Source: Calliopsis andreniformis (lineage: Eukaryota > Arthropoda > Insecta > Hymenoptera > Andrenidae). From it: a stretch of DNA of 64,000 nt. Position 1 is the stretch's first letter; each line of letters starts with the position of its first letter. The translations under genes were made by a program, and so were the position numbers. Under the pieces are notes generated by a model. It saw only the letters and a program-made list of their open reading frames with translations. It was not told the DNA's origin and did not search any database. The stretch is taken from positions 6,386,001 to 6,450,000 of the forward strand of contig NW_027480440.1 in NCBI RefSeq assembly GCF_051401765.1. The letters run 5' to 3'. This document shows positions 8,700 to 21,700 of the stretch, in pieces.

Positions 8700-11270
8700 G
8701 TATTGAGGATTGAAGATTGAGGATTGATGATTGATGACTGAAGATTGAGGACTGAGGATTGCGGACTGAAGGGTGAGGATTGAGTGCTGTGAATTTATGA
8801 TTGACAATTGCATATCGAGTGTTGAGGCTTGAGGACTGAGGATTGATGATTGAGGTTTGAGGACGGAGGATTGAGGATTGAGGATTGAGAATTGAGGACT
8901 GAGTATTGAGGATTGCGGATAAAGGATTGAAGATTGAGTATTGAGGATTGAATGCTCAGGGTTGAGGATTGAGGATTGACGATAGAGGTATGAGGATTGA
9001 AGATTGAGAATTGTGTATTCATGTTTCAAGATTGAAGATTGAGAATGAAGTTTGAGGATTTAGGGTTGATAATTGAGGATTGAGGATTGGGGATTGTGGA
9101 CTGAATATTGAGGATCGAGTATTGAGGATTGAGGATTGAGGATTTAGGTTTGATGACGGAGGATTGAGGATTGAGGATTGAGGATTGAGGATTGAGGATT
9201 GAGGATTGAGGATTGAGGATTGAGGATTGAGGACTGAGAGTTGAGGACTGAGTATTGAGGATTGCGGATAAAGGATTGAAGATTGAGTATTGAGGATTGA
9301 GGACACAGGGTTGAGGATTGAGGATTGACGATGGAGGTTTGAGGATTGAAGATTGAGAATTGTGTATTCATGTTTCAAGATTGAGGATTGAGGTTGAAGT
9401 TTGAGGATTTAGGATTGATAATTGAGGATTGAGGATTGGGGATTGTGGTCTGAATATTGAGGATCGAGTATTGAGGATTGAGGATTGAGGATTTAGGTTT
9501 GACGACGGAGGATTGAAGGTTGAGGATTGAGGATTGAGGTTTGATGACGGAAGATTGAGGATTGAGGATTGAGGATTGAGGAATGAGGATTGAGTATTGC
9601 GGATAAAGGATTGAAAATTGAGTATTGAGGCTTGAGGACTGAGGACTGAGGATTGAGGATTGAGGATTGAGGGTTGATGATTGAGGATTGAGGATTGAGG
9701 ATTGAGTATTGAGGATTCAAGATTGAGGATTGATGATTGATGATTGAAGATTGAGGACTGAGGATTGCGGACTGAAGGGTGAGGATTGAGTGCTGTATAT
9801 TAATGATTGACTGTTGCATATTGAGTGTTGAGGCTTGAGGACTGAGAATTGAGGATTGAGGTTTGAGGACGGAGGATTGAGGATTGAGGACTGAGAATTG
9901 AGGACTGAGTATTGAGGATTGCGGATAAAGGATTGAAGATTGAGTATTCAGGATTGAGGACACAGGGTTGAGGATTGAGGATTGACGATAGAGGTTTGAG
10001 GATTGAAGATTGAGAATTGTGTATTCATGTTTCAAGATTGAGGATTGAGGTTGAAGTTTGAGGATTTAGGATTGATAATTGAGGATTGAGGATTGGGGAT
10101 TGTGGTCTGAATATTGAGGATAGAGTATTGAGGATTGAGGATTGAGGATTTAGGTTTGACGACGGAGGATTGAAGATTGAGGATTGAGGATTTAGGTTTG
10201 AGGACGGAAAATTGAGGATTGAGGATTGAGGATTGAGGAATGAGGATTGAGTATTGCGGATAAAGGATTGAAAATTGAGTATTGAGGCTTGAGGACTGAG
10301 GACTGAGTATTGAGGATTGAGGACTGAGGGTTGATGATTGAGGATTGAGGATTGAGGATTGAGTATAGAGGATTGTAGATTGAGGATTGATGATTGATGA
10401 TTGAAGATTGAGGACTGAGTATTGCGGACTGAATGGTGAGGATTGGGTGCTGTGAATTTATGATTGACAATTGCATATTGATTGTTGAGGCTTGAGGACT
10501 GAGGATTGAGGATTGAGGTTTGAGGACGGAGGATTGAGGATTGAGGATTGAGAATTGTGGACTGAGTATTGAGGATTGCGGATAAAGGTTTGAAGATTGA
10601 GTATTGAGGATTGAGGTCTCAGGGTAGAGGATTGAGGATTGACGATTGCGGTTTGAGGATTGAAGATTGAGAATTGTGTATTCATGCTTCAAGATTGAGG
10701 ATTGAGGATGAAGTTTGAGGATTTAGGGTTGATAATTGAAAATTGAGGATTGGGGATTGTGGACTGAATATTGAGGATCGAGTATTGAGGATTGAGGATT
10801 GAGGATTTATGTTCGATGTCGGAGGATTGAGGATTGAGAATTGAGGACTGAGTATTGAGGACTGCGGATAAAGGATTAAAGATTGAGTATTGAGCATTGA
10901 GGACTCGGGGTTGAGGATTGAGGATTGACGATTGAGGTTTGAGGATTGAAGATGGAGAATTGTGTATTCATGTTTCAAGATTGAGTATTGAGGATGAAGT
11001 TTGCGGTTCTATGGTCGATTATTGAGTATTGAGGATTGGGGATTGTGGACTGAATATTGAGGATCGAGTATTGAGGATTGAGGATTGAGGATTTATGTTT
11101 GATGTCGGAGGATTGAGGATTGAGGATTGAGGATTGAGGATTGAGGATTGAGGATTGAGGATTGCGGATAAAGGATTGAAGAATGAGTATTGAGGATTGA
11201 GGACTCAGGGTTGAGGATTGAGGATTCACGATTGACGATTGAGGTTTGAGGATTGAAGATTGAGAATTGT
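8700..11270 (+). repeat. B-box-rich array segment (four B-boxes)
   Basis: This segment holds A-boxes near 9018, 9367, 10023, 10680 and 10967 and B-boxes near 8787, 9790 and 10448, each B-box roughly 230 bp before an A-box. The 10192-10692 part matches 16800-17300 and 21620-22110, including the rare ATTCATG-CTTCAAG A-box shared by 10680 and 17292. The B-box near 9790 is the most altered one (ATTGACT-GTTGCAT). No gene is visible. The call counts the B-box near 8787 together with those of the immediate flanks. Confidence 0.75.
8785..8832 (+). repeat. B-box (representative of about 33)
   Basis: This is the least ATTGAGG-like stretch that recurs throughout the array. It is built from in-register units such as GCTGTGA, ATTTATG, ATTGACA and ATTGCAT and normally follows GGTGAGG-ATTGAGT. 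Other copies start near 2188, 9790, 10448, 12677, 13390, 14290, 16373, 17060, 19107, 21189, 21876, 24592, 28611, 29248, 33134, 34229, 37808, 40904, 42009, 42797, 44221, 45333, 46121, 47494, 48938, 52556, 55127, 56252, 59275, 60399, 62434 and 63593. Copies near 13390, 34229, 42009, 47494, 55127 and 59275 share a GCTGTGT form. Role unknown. Confidence 0.85.
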
Positions 11271-11272
11271 GT

Positions 11273-12026
11273 ATTCATGTTTCAAGATTGAGGATTGAGG
11301 TTGCAGTTTGAGGACTTAGGGTTGATAATTGAGGATTGAGGATTGGGGATTGTGGACTGAATATTGAGGATCGAGTATTGTGGATTGAGGATTGAGGATT
11401 TAGGTTTGATGACGGAGGATTGAGGATTGAGGATTGAGGATTGAGGATTGAGGATTGAGGATTGAGGATTGCGGATAAAGGATTGAAGAATGAGTATTGA
11501 GGATTGAGTATTGAGGATTGAGGACTGAGGATTGAGGATTGAGGATTGAGGATTGAGGATTGAGGATTGAGGATTGAGGATTGAGGATTGAGAATTGATG
11601 GTTGAGCATTGAGAATTGCCGATTGAGGATTGAGGATTGAAGGTTGAGGTTTGAGGATAGACGATTGAGGATTGAGGATTGGGGATTGAGGACTGAAGAT
11701 TGAGGATCGGGCATTGAGTATTGAGGATTGAGGATTGAGGTTTGAGGACGGAAGATTGTGGATTGAGGATTGAGGATTGAGGATTGAGGATATAGGTTTG
11801 ACGACGGAGGTTTGAAGATTGAGGATTGAAGATTGAGGTTTGAGGACGGAAGATTGAGGATTGAGGATTGTGGATTGAGGATTGAGGATTGAGGATTGCG
11901 GATAAAGGATTGAAAATTGAGTATTGAGGCTTGAGGACTGAGGACTGAGGGTTGAGGATTGAGGTTTGAGGATTGACGATTGAGGATTGAGGATTGAAGA
12001 TTGAGAATTGTGTATTCATGTTTCAA
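11273..12026 (+). repeat. Array segment related to 23625-24180 and 27644-28200
   Basis: This segment opens with an A-box followed by a TTGCAG hexamer. It carries the uncommon order of ATTGATG-GTTGAGC then ATTGCCG near 11595-11620, which recurs near 23945 and 27965. The distance from here to the first of these is about 12.1 kb. No gene is visible. Confidence 0.75.
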
Positions 12027-12059
12027 GATTGAGGATTGAGGTTGGAGTTTGAGGATTTA

Positions 12060-12400
12060 GGATTGATAATTGAGGATCCTGGATTGGGGATTGAGGACTG
12101 ATGAATGAGGATTGAGGACTGAGGAATGAGGGTTGAGGATTGAGGTTTGAGTATTGAGGATTGATGATTGCGGATTGAGGATTGAGGATTGAGGTTTGAG
12201 GCTCGAGGGATGAAGATTGAGGATTGAGGATTGAGGATTGAGGATTGCGGATTGAGGATTGAGGATTGAGAATTGTGGGTCGAGGATTGAAGATTGAAGA
12301 TTGAGATCTCAGGATTGTTGATTCAAGATTGAGGACCGAGAGTTGAGTATCGAGTATTGAGGATTGCGGATTGAGGATTTAGGTTTGAGGACGGAGGATT
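12060..12400 (+). repeat. D-block (first of about eight)
   Basis: This block of about 330 bp is marked by a CTGGATT or TCTGGAT unit at its start, GCTCGAG in the middle and GGGTCGA followed by ATTGTTG and ACCGAGA or ACCGAGT near its end. Other copies lie near 32500-32800, 39425-39740, 40272-40575, 43590-43895 and 54110-54420; two diverged relatives lie near 61825-61985 and 62950-63235. The block is absent from 14-32 kb. Confidence 0.8.
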
Positions 12401-12800
12401 GAAGATTGAGGATTGAGGATTGAGGCTGGAGGACGGAAGATTGAGGATTGAGGATTGAGGATTGAGGATTGAGGATTGATGATTGCGGATAAAGGATTGA
12501 AAATCGAGTATTGAGGCTTGAGGACTGAGGACTGAGGATTGAGTATTGAGGATTGAGGATTGATGATTGAGGATTGAGGATTGAGGATTGAGTATTGAGG
12601 ATTGAAGATTGAGGATTGATGATTGATGATTGAAGATTGAGGACTGAGGATTGCGGACTGAAGGATGAGGATTGAGTGCTGTGAATTTATGATTGACAAT
12701 TGCATATTGAGTGTTGAGGCTTGCGGACTGAGGATTGAGGATTGAGGTTTGAGGACGGAGGATTGAGGATAGAGGATTGAGAATTGAGGACTGAGTATTG
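12400..12800 (+). repeat. Array segment with B-box
   Basis: Ordinary variant heptamers surround one B-box (near 12677). The order resembles that of 8500-8900, 16090-16480 and 24330-24700. No gene is visible. Confidence 0.7.
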
Positions 12801-14180
12801 AGGATTGAGGATTAAGGGTTGAGAATTGAAGGCTGAGGATTGACGATTGACGATTGAGATTTGAGGATCGAAGATTGAGAATTGTGTATTCATGTTTCAA
12901 GATTGAGGATTGAGGTTGCAGTTTGAGGACTTGGGGTTGATAATTGAGGATTGAGGATTGGGGATTGAGGACTGAAGATTAAGGATCGAGTATTGAGTAT
13001 TGAGGATTGAGGATTGAGGTTTGATGACGGAAGATTGAGGACTGAGGATTGAGAATTGAGTGTTGAGGATTGAAGATTGAGGATTGAGTATTGATGATTG
13101 AGGATTGAGGATTGAGGATTGAGGATTGAGGGTTGATTACTGAGGGTTGAGGATTGAGGGTTGAGGATTGAGGATTGAAGATCGAAGATTGAGGATTGAT
13201 GATTGATGATTGAAGATTGAGGATTGAGGATTGAGGATTGAGGACTGAGGATTGATGATTGAGGATTGAGGATTGATGATTGAGGATTGAGGATTGAGGA
13301 TTGAGTATTGAGGATTGAAGATTGATGATTGACGTTTAATGATTGAAGATTGAGGACTGAGGAATGCGGACTGAAGGGTGAGGATTGAGTGCTGTGTATT
13401 TATGATTGACAATTGCATATTGAGTGTTGAGGCTTGAGGACTGAGGATTGAGGATTGAAGTTTGAGGACGGAGGATTGAGGATTGAGGATTGAGAATTGA
13501 GGACTGAGTATTGAGGATTGCGGATAAAGGCTTGAAGATTGAGTGTTGAGGATTGAGGACTCAGGGTTGAGGATTGAGGATTGACGATAGAGGTTTGAGG
13601 ATAGAAGATTGAGAATTGTGTATTCATGTTTCAAGATTGAGGATTGAGGTTGAAGTTTGAGGATTTAGGATTTATAATTGGGAATTGAGGATTGAGGATT
13701 GAGGTTTGAGGATTGAAGATTGAGAATTGTGTATTTATGTTTCAGGATTGAGGATTGAGGTTGAAGTTTGGGGATTTAGGATTAATAATTGAGGATTGAG
13801 GATTGGGGATTTTGGTCTGAATATTGAGGATCGAGTATTGAGGATTGAGGATTAAGGATTTAGGTTTGACGACGGAGGATTGAAGATTGAGGATTGAGGA
13901 TTGAGGTTTGAGGACGGAAGATTGAGGATTGAGGATTGAGGATTGAGGATTGAGGACTGAGGATTGAGGATTGAGGATTGAGGATTGAGGATAGAGGACT
14001 GCGGATAAAGGATTGAAAATTGAGTATTGAGGCTTGAGGACTGAGGACTGAGGATTGAGGATTGAAGATTGAGGATTGACGATTGAGGATTTAGGATTCA
14101 GGATTGCGTATTGAGGATTGAAGATTGAGGATTGCGGATAAAGGATTGGAGAATGAGAATTGAGGATTGAGAACTCAGGG
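12800..14180 (+). repeat. Long-range duplicated segment, copy 1 (partner 46980-48260)
   Basis: The segment matches 46980-48260 about 34.1 kb away. The offset falls from 34175 to 34105 bp across it because copy 1 has ten extra heptamers (70 bp) around 13245-13315. Both copies carry the GCTGTGT form of the B-box and the 111-bp A-box pair (13622 and 13733; 47727 and 47838). Confidence 0.82.
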
Positions 14181-14519
14181 TTGAGGATTGAGGATTGAGG
14201 ACTGAGTATTGAGGATTGAAGATTGAGGATTGATGATTGATGATTGAAGATTGAGGACTGAGGATTGCGGTCTGAAGGGTGAGGATTGAATGCTGTGAAT
14301 CTATGATTGACAATTGCATATTGAGTGTTGAGGCTTGAGGACTGAGGATTGAGGATTGAGGATTCAGGACCGAGGATTGAGGATAGAGGATTGAGAATTG
14401 AGGACTGAGTATTGAGGATTGCGGGTAAAGGATTGAAAATTGAGTATTGAGGATTGAGGACTCAGGGTTGAGGATTGTGGATTGACGATAGACGTTTGAG
14501 GATTGAAGATTGAGAATTG

Positions 14520-15057
14520 TGTATTCATGTTTCAAGATTGAAGATTGAGAATGAAGTTTGAGGATTTAGGGTTGATAATTGAGGATTGAGGATTGGGGAT
14601 TGTGGACTGAATATTGAGGATCGAGGATTGAGGATTGAGGATTGAGGATTGCGGGTTGATTACTGAGGGTTGGGGATTGAGGGTTGAGGATTGAGTATTG
14701 AAGATCGAAGATTGAGGTTTGATGATTGATGATTGAAGATTGAGGATTGAGGATTGAGGATTGAGGATTGAGGATTGATCGTTGAGGATTGAGTATTGAC
14801 GATTGAGGATTGAGGTATGAAGATTGAGTGTCGTGGAGTGAGGATTGAGGATTGAGGTTTGAAGATTGACGATTGAGGACTGACGATTGAAGATTCAGGA
14901 CTGAGCATTGAAAACTGAGAATTAAGGATATTCTAGTGAGGATTGAATATTGAGGATTGAGGATAAAGGTTTGAAGATTGAGTATTGAGGATTGAGGACT
15001 CAGGGTTGAGGATTGTGGATTGACGATAGACGTTTGAGGATTGAAGATTGAGAATTG
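14520..15057 (+). repeat. 538-bp tandem duplication, copy 1 (also at 19336-19873)
   Basis: This unit runs from one A-box to the next and includes a C-block. Its length is 77 heptamers minus one base, fitting one hexamer. Because the doublet is present in both 4816-bp copies, the 538-bp event came first. Confidence 0.92.
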
Positions 15058-15595
15058 TGTATTCATGTTTCAAGATTGAAGATTGAGAATGAAGTTTGAG
15101 GATTTAGGGTTGATAATTGAGGATTGAGGATTGGGGATTGTGGACTGAATATTGAGGATCGAGGATTGAGGATTGAGGATTGAGGATTGCGGGTTGATTA
15201 CTGAGGGTTGGGGATTGAGGGTTGAGGATTGAGTATTGAAGATCGAAGATTGAGGTTTGATGATTGATGATTGAAGATTGAGGATTGAGGATTGAGGATT
15301 GAGGATTGAGGATTGATCGTTGAGGATTGAGTATTGACGATTGAGGATTGAGGTATGAAGATTGAGTGTCGTGGAGTGAGGATTGAGGATTGAGGTTTGA
15401 AGATTGACGATTGAGGACTGACGATTGAAGATTCAGGACTGAGCATTGAAAACTGAGAATTAAGGATATTCTAGTGAGGATTGAATATTGAGGATTGAGG
15501 ATTGAGGATTGAGGATTAAGGGTTGAGAATTGAAGGTTGAGGTTTGAGGATCGACGATTGAGGATCGGGTATTGAGTATTGAGGATTGAAGATTG
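15058..15595 (+). repeat. 538-bp tandem duplication, copy 2 (also at 19874-20411)
   Basis: This is a direct repeat of the preceding 538 bp. The two copies match through the C-block and then differ: copy 1 goes on to ATAAAGG soon after ATATTCT, while copy 2 goes on to ATTAAGG-GTTGAGA. The true duplicated length is therefore nearer 420 bp past the A-box. Confidence 0.85.
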
Positions 15596-18500
15596 AGGTT
15601 TGAGGACGGAAGGTTGAGGATTGAGGATTGAGGATTGAGGATTGAGGATTGAGGATTAAGGATTGAGGATTGAGGATTGAGGATTGAGGATTGAGGATTG
15701 AGGATTTCGGATAAAGGATTGAAAATTGAGTATTGAGGCTTGAGCACTGAGGACTGAGGATTGAGGGTTGAGGACGGAGGATTGAGGATTGAGGCCTGAG
15801 AATTGAGGACTGCGTATTGAGGATTGCCGATAAAGGATTGGAGATTGAGTATTGAGGATTGAGGACTCAGGGTTGAGGATTGAGGATTGACGATTGAGGT
15901 TTGAGGATTTAAGATTGAGAATAGTGTGTTTAAGTTTCAAGATTGAGGATTGAGGTTGAAGTTTGAGGATTTAGGATTGATAATTGAGGATTGAGGATTG
16001 GGGATTGTGGTCTGAATATTGAGGATCGAGTATTGAGGATTGAGGATTGAGGATTCAGGTTTGACGACGGAGGATTGAAGATTGAGGATTCAGGATTGAG
16101 GTTTGAGGACGGAAGATTGAGGATTGAGGATTGAGTATTGAGGATTGAGGATTGAGGATTGAGGATTGAGGATTGCGGATAAAGGATTGAAAATTGAGTA
16201 TTGAGGCTTGAGGACTGAGGACTGAGGATTGAGTATTGAGGATTGAGGATTGATGATTGAGGATTGAGGATTGAGGATTGAGGATTGAGTATTGAGGATT
16301 GAAGATTGAGGATTGATGATTGATGACTGAAGATTGAGGACTGAGGATTGCGGACTGAAGGGTGAGGATTGAGTGCTGTGAATTTATGATTGACAATTGC
16401 ATATTGAGTGCTGAGGCTTGAGGACTGAGGATTGATGATTGAGGTTTGAGGACGGAGGATTGAGGATTGAGGATTGAGAATTGAGGACTGAGTATTGAGG
16501 ATTGCGGATAAAGGATTGAAGATTGAGTATTGAGGATTGAGGACACAGGGTTGAGGATTGAGGATTGACGATAGAGGTTTGAGGATTGAAGATTGAGAAT
16601 TGTGTATTCATGTTTCAAGATTGAGGATTGAGGTTGAAGTTTGAGGATTTAGGATTGATAATTGAGGATTGAGGATTGGGGATTGTGTTCTGAATATTGA
16701 GGATCGAGTATTGAGGATTGAGGATTGAGGATTTAGGTTTGACGACGGAGGATTGAAGGTTGAGGACTGAGGATTGAGGTTTGATGACGGAAGATTGAGG
16801 ATTGAGGATTGAGGATTGAGGAATGAGGATTGAGTATTGCGGATAAAGGATTGAAAATTGAGTATTGAGGCTTGAGGACTGAGGACTGAGTATTGAGGAT
16901 TGAGGATTGAGGGTTGATGATTGAGGATTGAGGATTGAGGATTGAGTATAGAGGATTGTAGATTGAGGATTGAGTATAGAGGATTGTAGATTGAGGATTG
17001 ATGATTTATGATTGAAGATTGAGGACTGAGTATTGCGGACTGAATGGTGAAGATTGGGTGCTGTGAATTTATGATTGACAATTGCATATTGATTGTTGAG
17101 GCTTGAGGACTGAGGATTGAGGATTGAGGTTTGAGGACGGAGGATTGAGGATTGAGGATTGAGAATTGTGGACTGAGTATTGAGGATTGCGGATAAAGGT
17201 TTGAAGATTGAGTATTGAGGATTGAGGTCTCAGGGTAGAGGATTGAGGATTGACGATTGCGGTTTGAGGATTGAAGATTGAGAATTGTGTATTCATGCTT
17301 CAAGATTGAGGATTGAGGATGAAGTTTGAGGTTCTATGGTTGATTATTGAGTATTGAGGATTGGGGATTGTGGACTGAATATTGAGGATCGAGTATTGAG
17401 GATTGAGGATTGAGGATTTATGTTTGATGTCGGAGGATTGAGGATTGAGGATTGAGGATTGAGGATTGAGGATTGAGGATTGAGGATTTCGGATAAAGGA
17501 TTGAAGAATGAGTATTGAGGATTGAGGACTCAGGGTTGAGGATTGAGGATTGACGATTGAGGTTTGAGGATTGAAGATTGAGAATTACGTATTCATGTTT
17601 CAAGATTGAGGATTGAGGTTGCAGTTTGAGGACTTAGGATTGATAATTGAGGATTGAGGAGTGGGGATTGAGGACTGAAGATTGAGGATCGAGTATTGAG
17701 TATTGAGGATTGTGGATTGAGGTTTGTGGACGGAAGATTGAGGACTGAGGATTGAGAATTGAGTGTTGAGAATTGAAGATTGAGGATCGAGCATTGAGTA
17801 TTGAGGATTGAGGATTGAGGTTTGAGGACGGAAGATTGTGGATTGAGGATTGAGGATTGAGGATTGAGGATTGAGGATTGTGGATTGGGGATTGAGGATT
17901 GAGGATTGAGGATTGCGGATAAAGGATTGAAAATTGAGTATTGAGGCTTGAGCACTGAGGACTGAGGATCGAGGTTTGATGACGGAGGATTGAGGATTGA
18001 CGATTGAGAATTGAGGACTGACTATTGAGGATTGCGGATAAAGGATTGAAGATTGAGTATTGAGGATTGAGTACTCAGGGTTGAGGATTGAGGATTGACG
18101 ATTGAGGTTTGAGGATTGAAGATTGAGAATTGTGTATTTATGTTTCAAGATTGAGGATTGAGGTTGCAGTTTGAGGACTTAGGGTTGATAATTGAGGATT
18201 GAGGAGTGGGGATTGAGGACTGAAGACTGAGGATCGAGTATTGAGTATTGAGGATTGAGGATTGAGGTTTTTGGACGGAAGATTGAGGACTGAGGATTGA
18301 GAATTGAGTGTTGAGAATTGAAGATTGAGGATTGAGTATTGATGATTGAGGATTGAGGATTGACGATTGAGGGTTGATTACTCAGGGTTGAGGACTGAGG
18401 GTTGAGGATTGAGGATTGAGGATCGAAGATTGAGGATTGATGATTGATGATTGAAGATTGAAGATTGAGGGTTGAGGATTGCGGACTGAGTATTGAGAAT

Positions 18501-18775
18501 TGAGGATTGAGGATTGAGTATTGATGATTGATGATTGAGGATTGAGGATTGAGGATTGAGGATTGAGGATTGCGGATAAAGGATTGAAAATTGAGTATTG
18601 AGGCTTGAGAACTGAGGACTGAGGATTGAGGTTTGAGGACGGAGGATTGAGGATTGAGGATTGCGGATAAAGGATTGAAAATTGAGTATTGACGCTTGAG
18701 GACTGAGGACTGAGGATTGAGGTTTGAGGACGGAGGATTGAGGATTGAGGATTGAGGATTGAGAATTGAGGACTG

Positions 18776-21700
18776 AGGATTGAGGATTGAGGATTGAGGA
18801 TTGAGGATAGAGGACTGCGGATAAAGGATTGAAAATTGAGTATTGAGGCTTGAGGACTGAGGACTGAGGATTGAGGATTGAGGATTGAGGATTGACGATT
18901 GAGGATTTAGGATTCAGGATTGCGTATTGAGGATTGAAGATTGAGTATTGCGGATAAAGGATTGGAGAATGAGAATTGAGGATTGAGAACTCAGGGTTGA
19001 GGATTGAGGATTGAGGACTGAGTATTGAGGATTGAAGATTGAGGATTGATGATTGATGATTGAAGATTGAGGACTGAGGATTGCGGTCTGAAGGGTGAGG
19101 ATTGAATGCTGTGAATCTATGATTGACAATTGCATATTGAGTGTTGAGGCTTGAGGACTGAGGATTGAGGATTGAGGATTCAGGACCGAGGATTGAGGAT
19201 AGAGGATTGAGAATTGAGGACTGAGTATTGAGGATTGCGGGTAAAGGATTGAAAATTGAGTATTGAGGATTGAGGACTCAGGGTTGAGGATTGTGGATTG
19301 ACGATAGACGTTTGAGGATTGAAGATTGAGAATTGTGTATTCATGTTTCAAGATTGAAGATTGAGAATGAAGTTTGAGGATTTAGGGTTGATAATTGAGG
19401 ATTGAGGATTGGGGATTGTGGACTGAATATTGAGGATCGAGGATTGAGGATTGAGGATTGAGGATTGCGGGTTGATTACTGAGGGTTGGGGATTGAGGGT
19501 TGAGGATTGAGTATTGAAGATCGAAGATTGAGGTTTGATGATTGATGATTGAAGATTGAGGATTGAGGATTGAGGATTGAGGATTGAGGATTGATCGTTG
19601 AGGATTGAGTATTGACGATTGAGGATTGAGGTATGAAGATTGAGTGTCGTGGAGTGAGGATTGAGGATTGAGGTTTGAAGATTGACGATTGAGGACTGAC
19701 GATTGAAGATTCAGGACTGAGCATTGAAAACTGAGAATTAAGGATATTCTAGTGAGGATTGAATATTGAGGATTGAGGATAAAGGTTTGAAGATTGAGTA
19801 TTGAGGATTGAGGACTCAGGGTTGAGGATTGTGGATTGACGATAGACGTTTGAGGATTGAAGATTGAGAATTGTGTATTCATGTTTCAAGATTGAAGATT
19901 GAGAATGAAGTTTGAGGATTTAGGGTTGATAATTGAGGATTGAGGATTGGGGATTGTGGACTGAATATTGAGGATCGAGGATTGAGGATTGAGGATTGAG
20001 GATTGCGGGTTGATTACTGAGGGTTGGGGATTGAGGGTTGAGGATTGAGTATTGAAGATCGAAGATTGAGGTTTGATGATTGATGATTGAAGATTGAGGA
20101 TTGAGGATTGAGGATTGAGGATTGAGGATTGATCGTTGAGGATTGAGTATTGACGATTGAGGATTGAGGTATGAAGATTGAGTGTCGTGGAGTGAGGATT
20201 GAGGATTGAGGTTTGAAGATTGACGATTGAGGACTGACGATTGAAGATTCAGGACTGAGCATTGAAAACTGAGAATTAAGGATATTCTAGTGAGGATTGA
20301 ATATTGAGGATTGAGGATTGAGGATTGAGGATTAAGGGTTGAGAATTGAAGGTTGAGGTTTGAGGATCGACGATTGAGGATCGGGTATTGAGTATTGAGG
20401 ATTGAAGATTGAGGTTTGAGGACGGAAGGTTGAGGATTGAGGATTGAGGATTGAGGATTGAGGATTGAGGATTAAGGATTGAGGATTGAGGATTGAGGAT
20501 TGAGGATTGAGGATTGAGGATTTCGGATAAAGGATTGAAAATTGAGTATTGAGGCTTGAGCACTGAGGACTGAGGATTGAGGGTTGAGGACGGAGGATTG
20601 AGGATTGAGGCCTGAGAATTGAGGACTGCGTATTGAGGATTGCCGATAAAGGATTGGAGATTGAGTATTGAGGATTGAGGACTCAGGGTTGAGGATTGAG
20701 GATTGACGATTGAGGTTTGAGGATTTAAGATTGAGAATAGTGTGTTTAAGTTTCAAGATTGAGGATTGAGGTTGAAGTTTGAGGATTTAGGATTGATAAT
20801 TGAGGATTGAGGATTGGGGATTGTGGTCTGAATATTGAGGATCGAGTATTGAGGATTGAGGATTGAGGATTCAGGTTTGACGACGGAGGATTGAAGATTG
20901 AGGATTCAGGATTGAGGTTTGAGGACGGAAGATTGAGGATTGAGGATTGAGTATTGAGGATTGAGGATTGAGGATTGAGGATTGAGGATTGCGGATAAAG
21001 GATTGAAAATTGAGTATTGAGGCTTGAGGACTGAGGACTGAGGATTGAGTATTGAGGATTGAGGATTGATGATTGAGGATTGAGGATTGAGGATTGAGGA
21101 TTGAGTATTGAGGATTGAAGATTGAGGATTGATGATTGATGACTGAAGATTGAGGACTGAGGATTGCGGACTGAAGGGTGAGGATTGAGTGCTGTGAATT
21201 TATGATTGACAATTGCATATTGAGTGCTGAGGCTTGAGGACTGAGGATTGATGATTGAGGTTTGAGGACGGAGGATTGAGGATTGAGGATTGAGAATTGA
21301 GGACTGAGTATTGAGGATTGCGGATAAAGGATTGAAGATTGAGTATTGAGGATTGAGGACACAGGGTTGAGGATTGAGGATTGACGATAGAGGTTTGAGG
21401 ATTGAAGATTGAGAATTGTGTATTCATGTTTCAAGATTGAGGATTGAGGTTGAAGTTTGAGGATTTAGGATTGATAATTGAGGATTGAGGATTGGGGATT
21501 GTGTTCTGAATATTGAGGATCGAGTATTGAGGATTGAGGATTGAGGATTTAGGTTTGACGACGGAGGATTGAAGGTTGAGGACTGAGGATTGAGGTTTGA
21601 TGACGGAAGATTGAGGATTGAGGATTGAGGATTGAGGAATGAGGATTGAGTATTGCGGATAAAGGATTGAAAATTGAGTATTGAGGCTTGAGGACTGAGG

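Larger units (their letters stand above)
6697..8700 (+). repeat. Higher-order segment, copy 2 of the 6.7 kb-spaced pair
   Basis: This is a near-identical repeat of 1-1970 with the same order of variant heptamers, the same unusual A-box form near 7014 (ATTCGTG-TTTTAAG) and the same C-block at 7670-7840. It is about 28 bp longer, and its pure ATTGAGG run (7975-8121) is longer than the matching stretch in copy 1. The match ends near 8700, where ATTGAGT is followed by a different order. Confidence 0.9.
13960..18775 (+). repeat. 4816-bp tandem duplication, copy 1
   Basis: The stretch repeats 4816 bp later with very few substitutions. It contains seven A-boxes (14523, 15061, 15927, 16607, 17292, 17590, 18137), each with its hexamer; 4816 is 689 heptamers minus seven bases, exactly as those seven hexamers predict. 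It also contains a nested 538-bp tandem and B-boxes near 14290, 16373 and 17060. The left border is uncertain by some tens of bases because flanking units are near-consensus. Confidence 0.93.

Noticed and set aside
8812..8817. CAATTG palindrome in the B-box as an operator or hairpin
   Set aside because: It is only six bases, with no extended dyad around it, and is explained by two adjacent variant heptamers.
8807..8830. Bacterial promoter suggested by TTGACA in the B-box
   Set aside because: No -10 hexamer follows at suitable spacing and there is no gene downstream. TTGACA is two substitutions away from the array consensus and arises easily.
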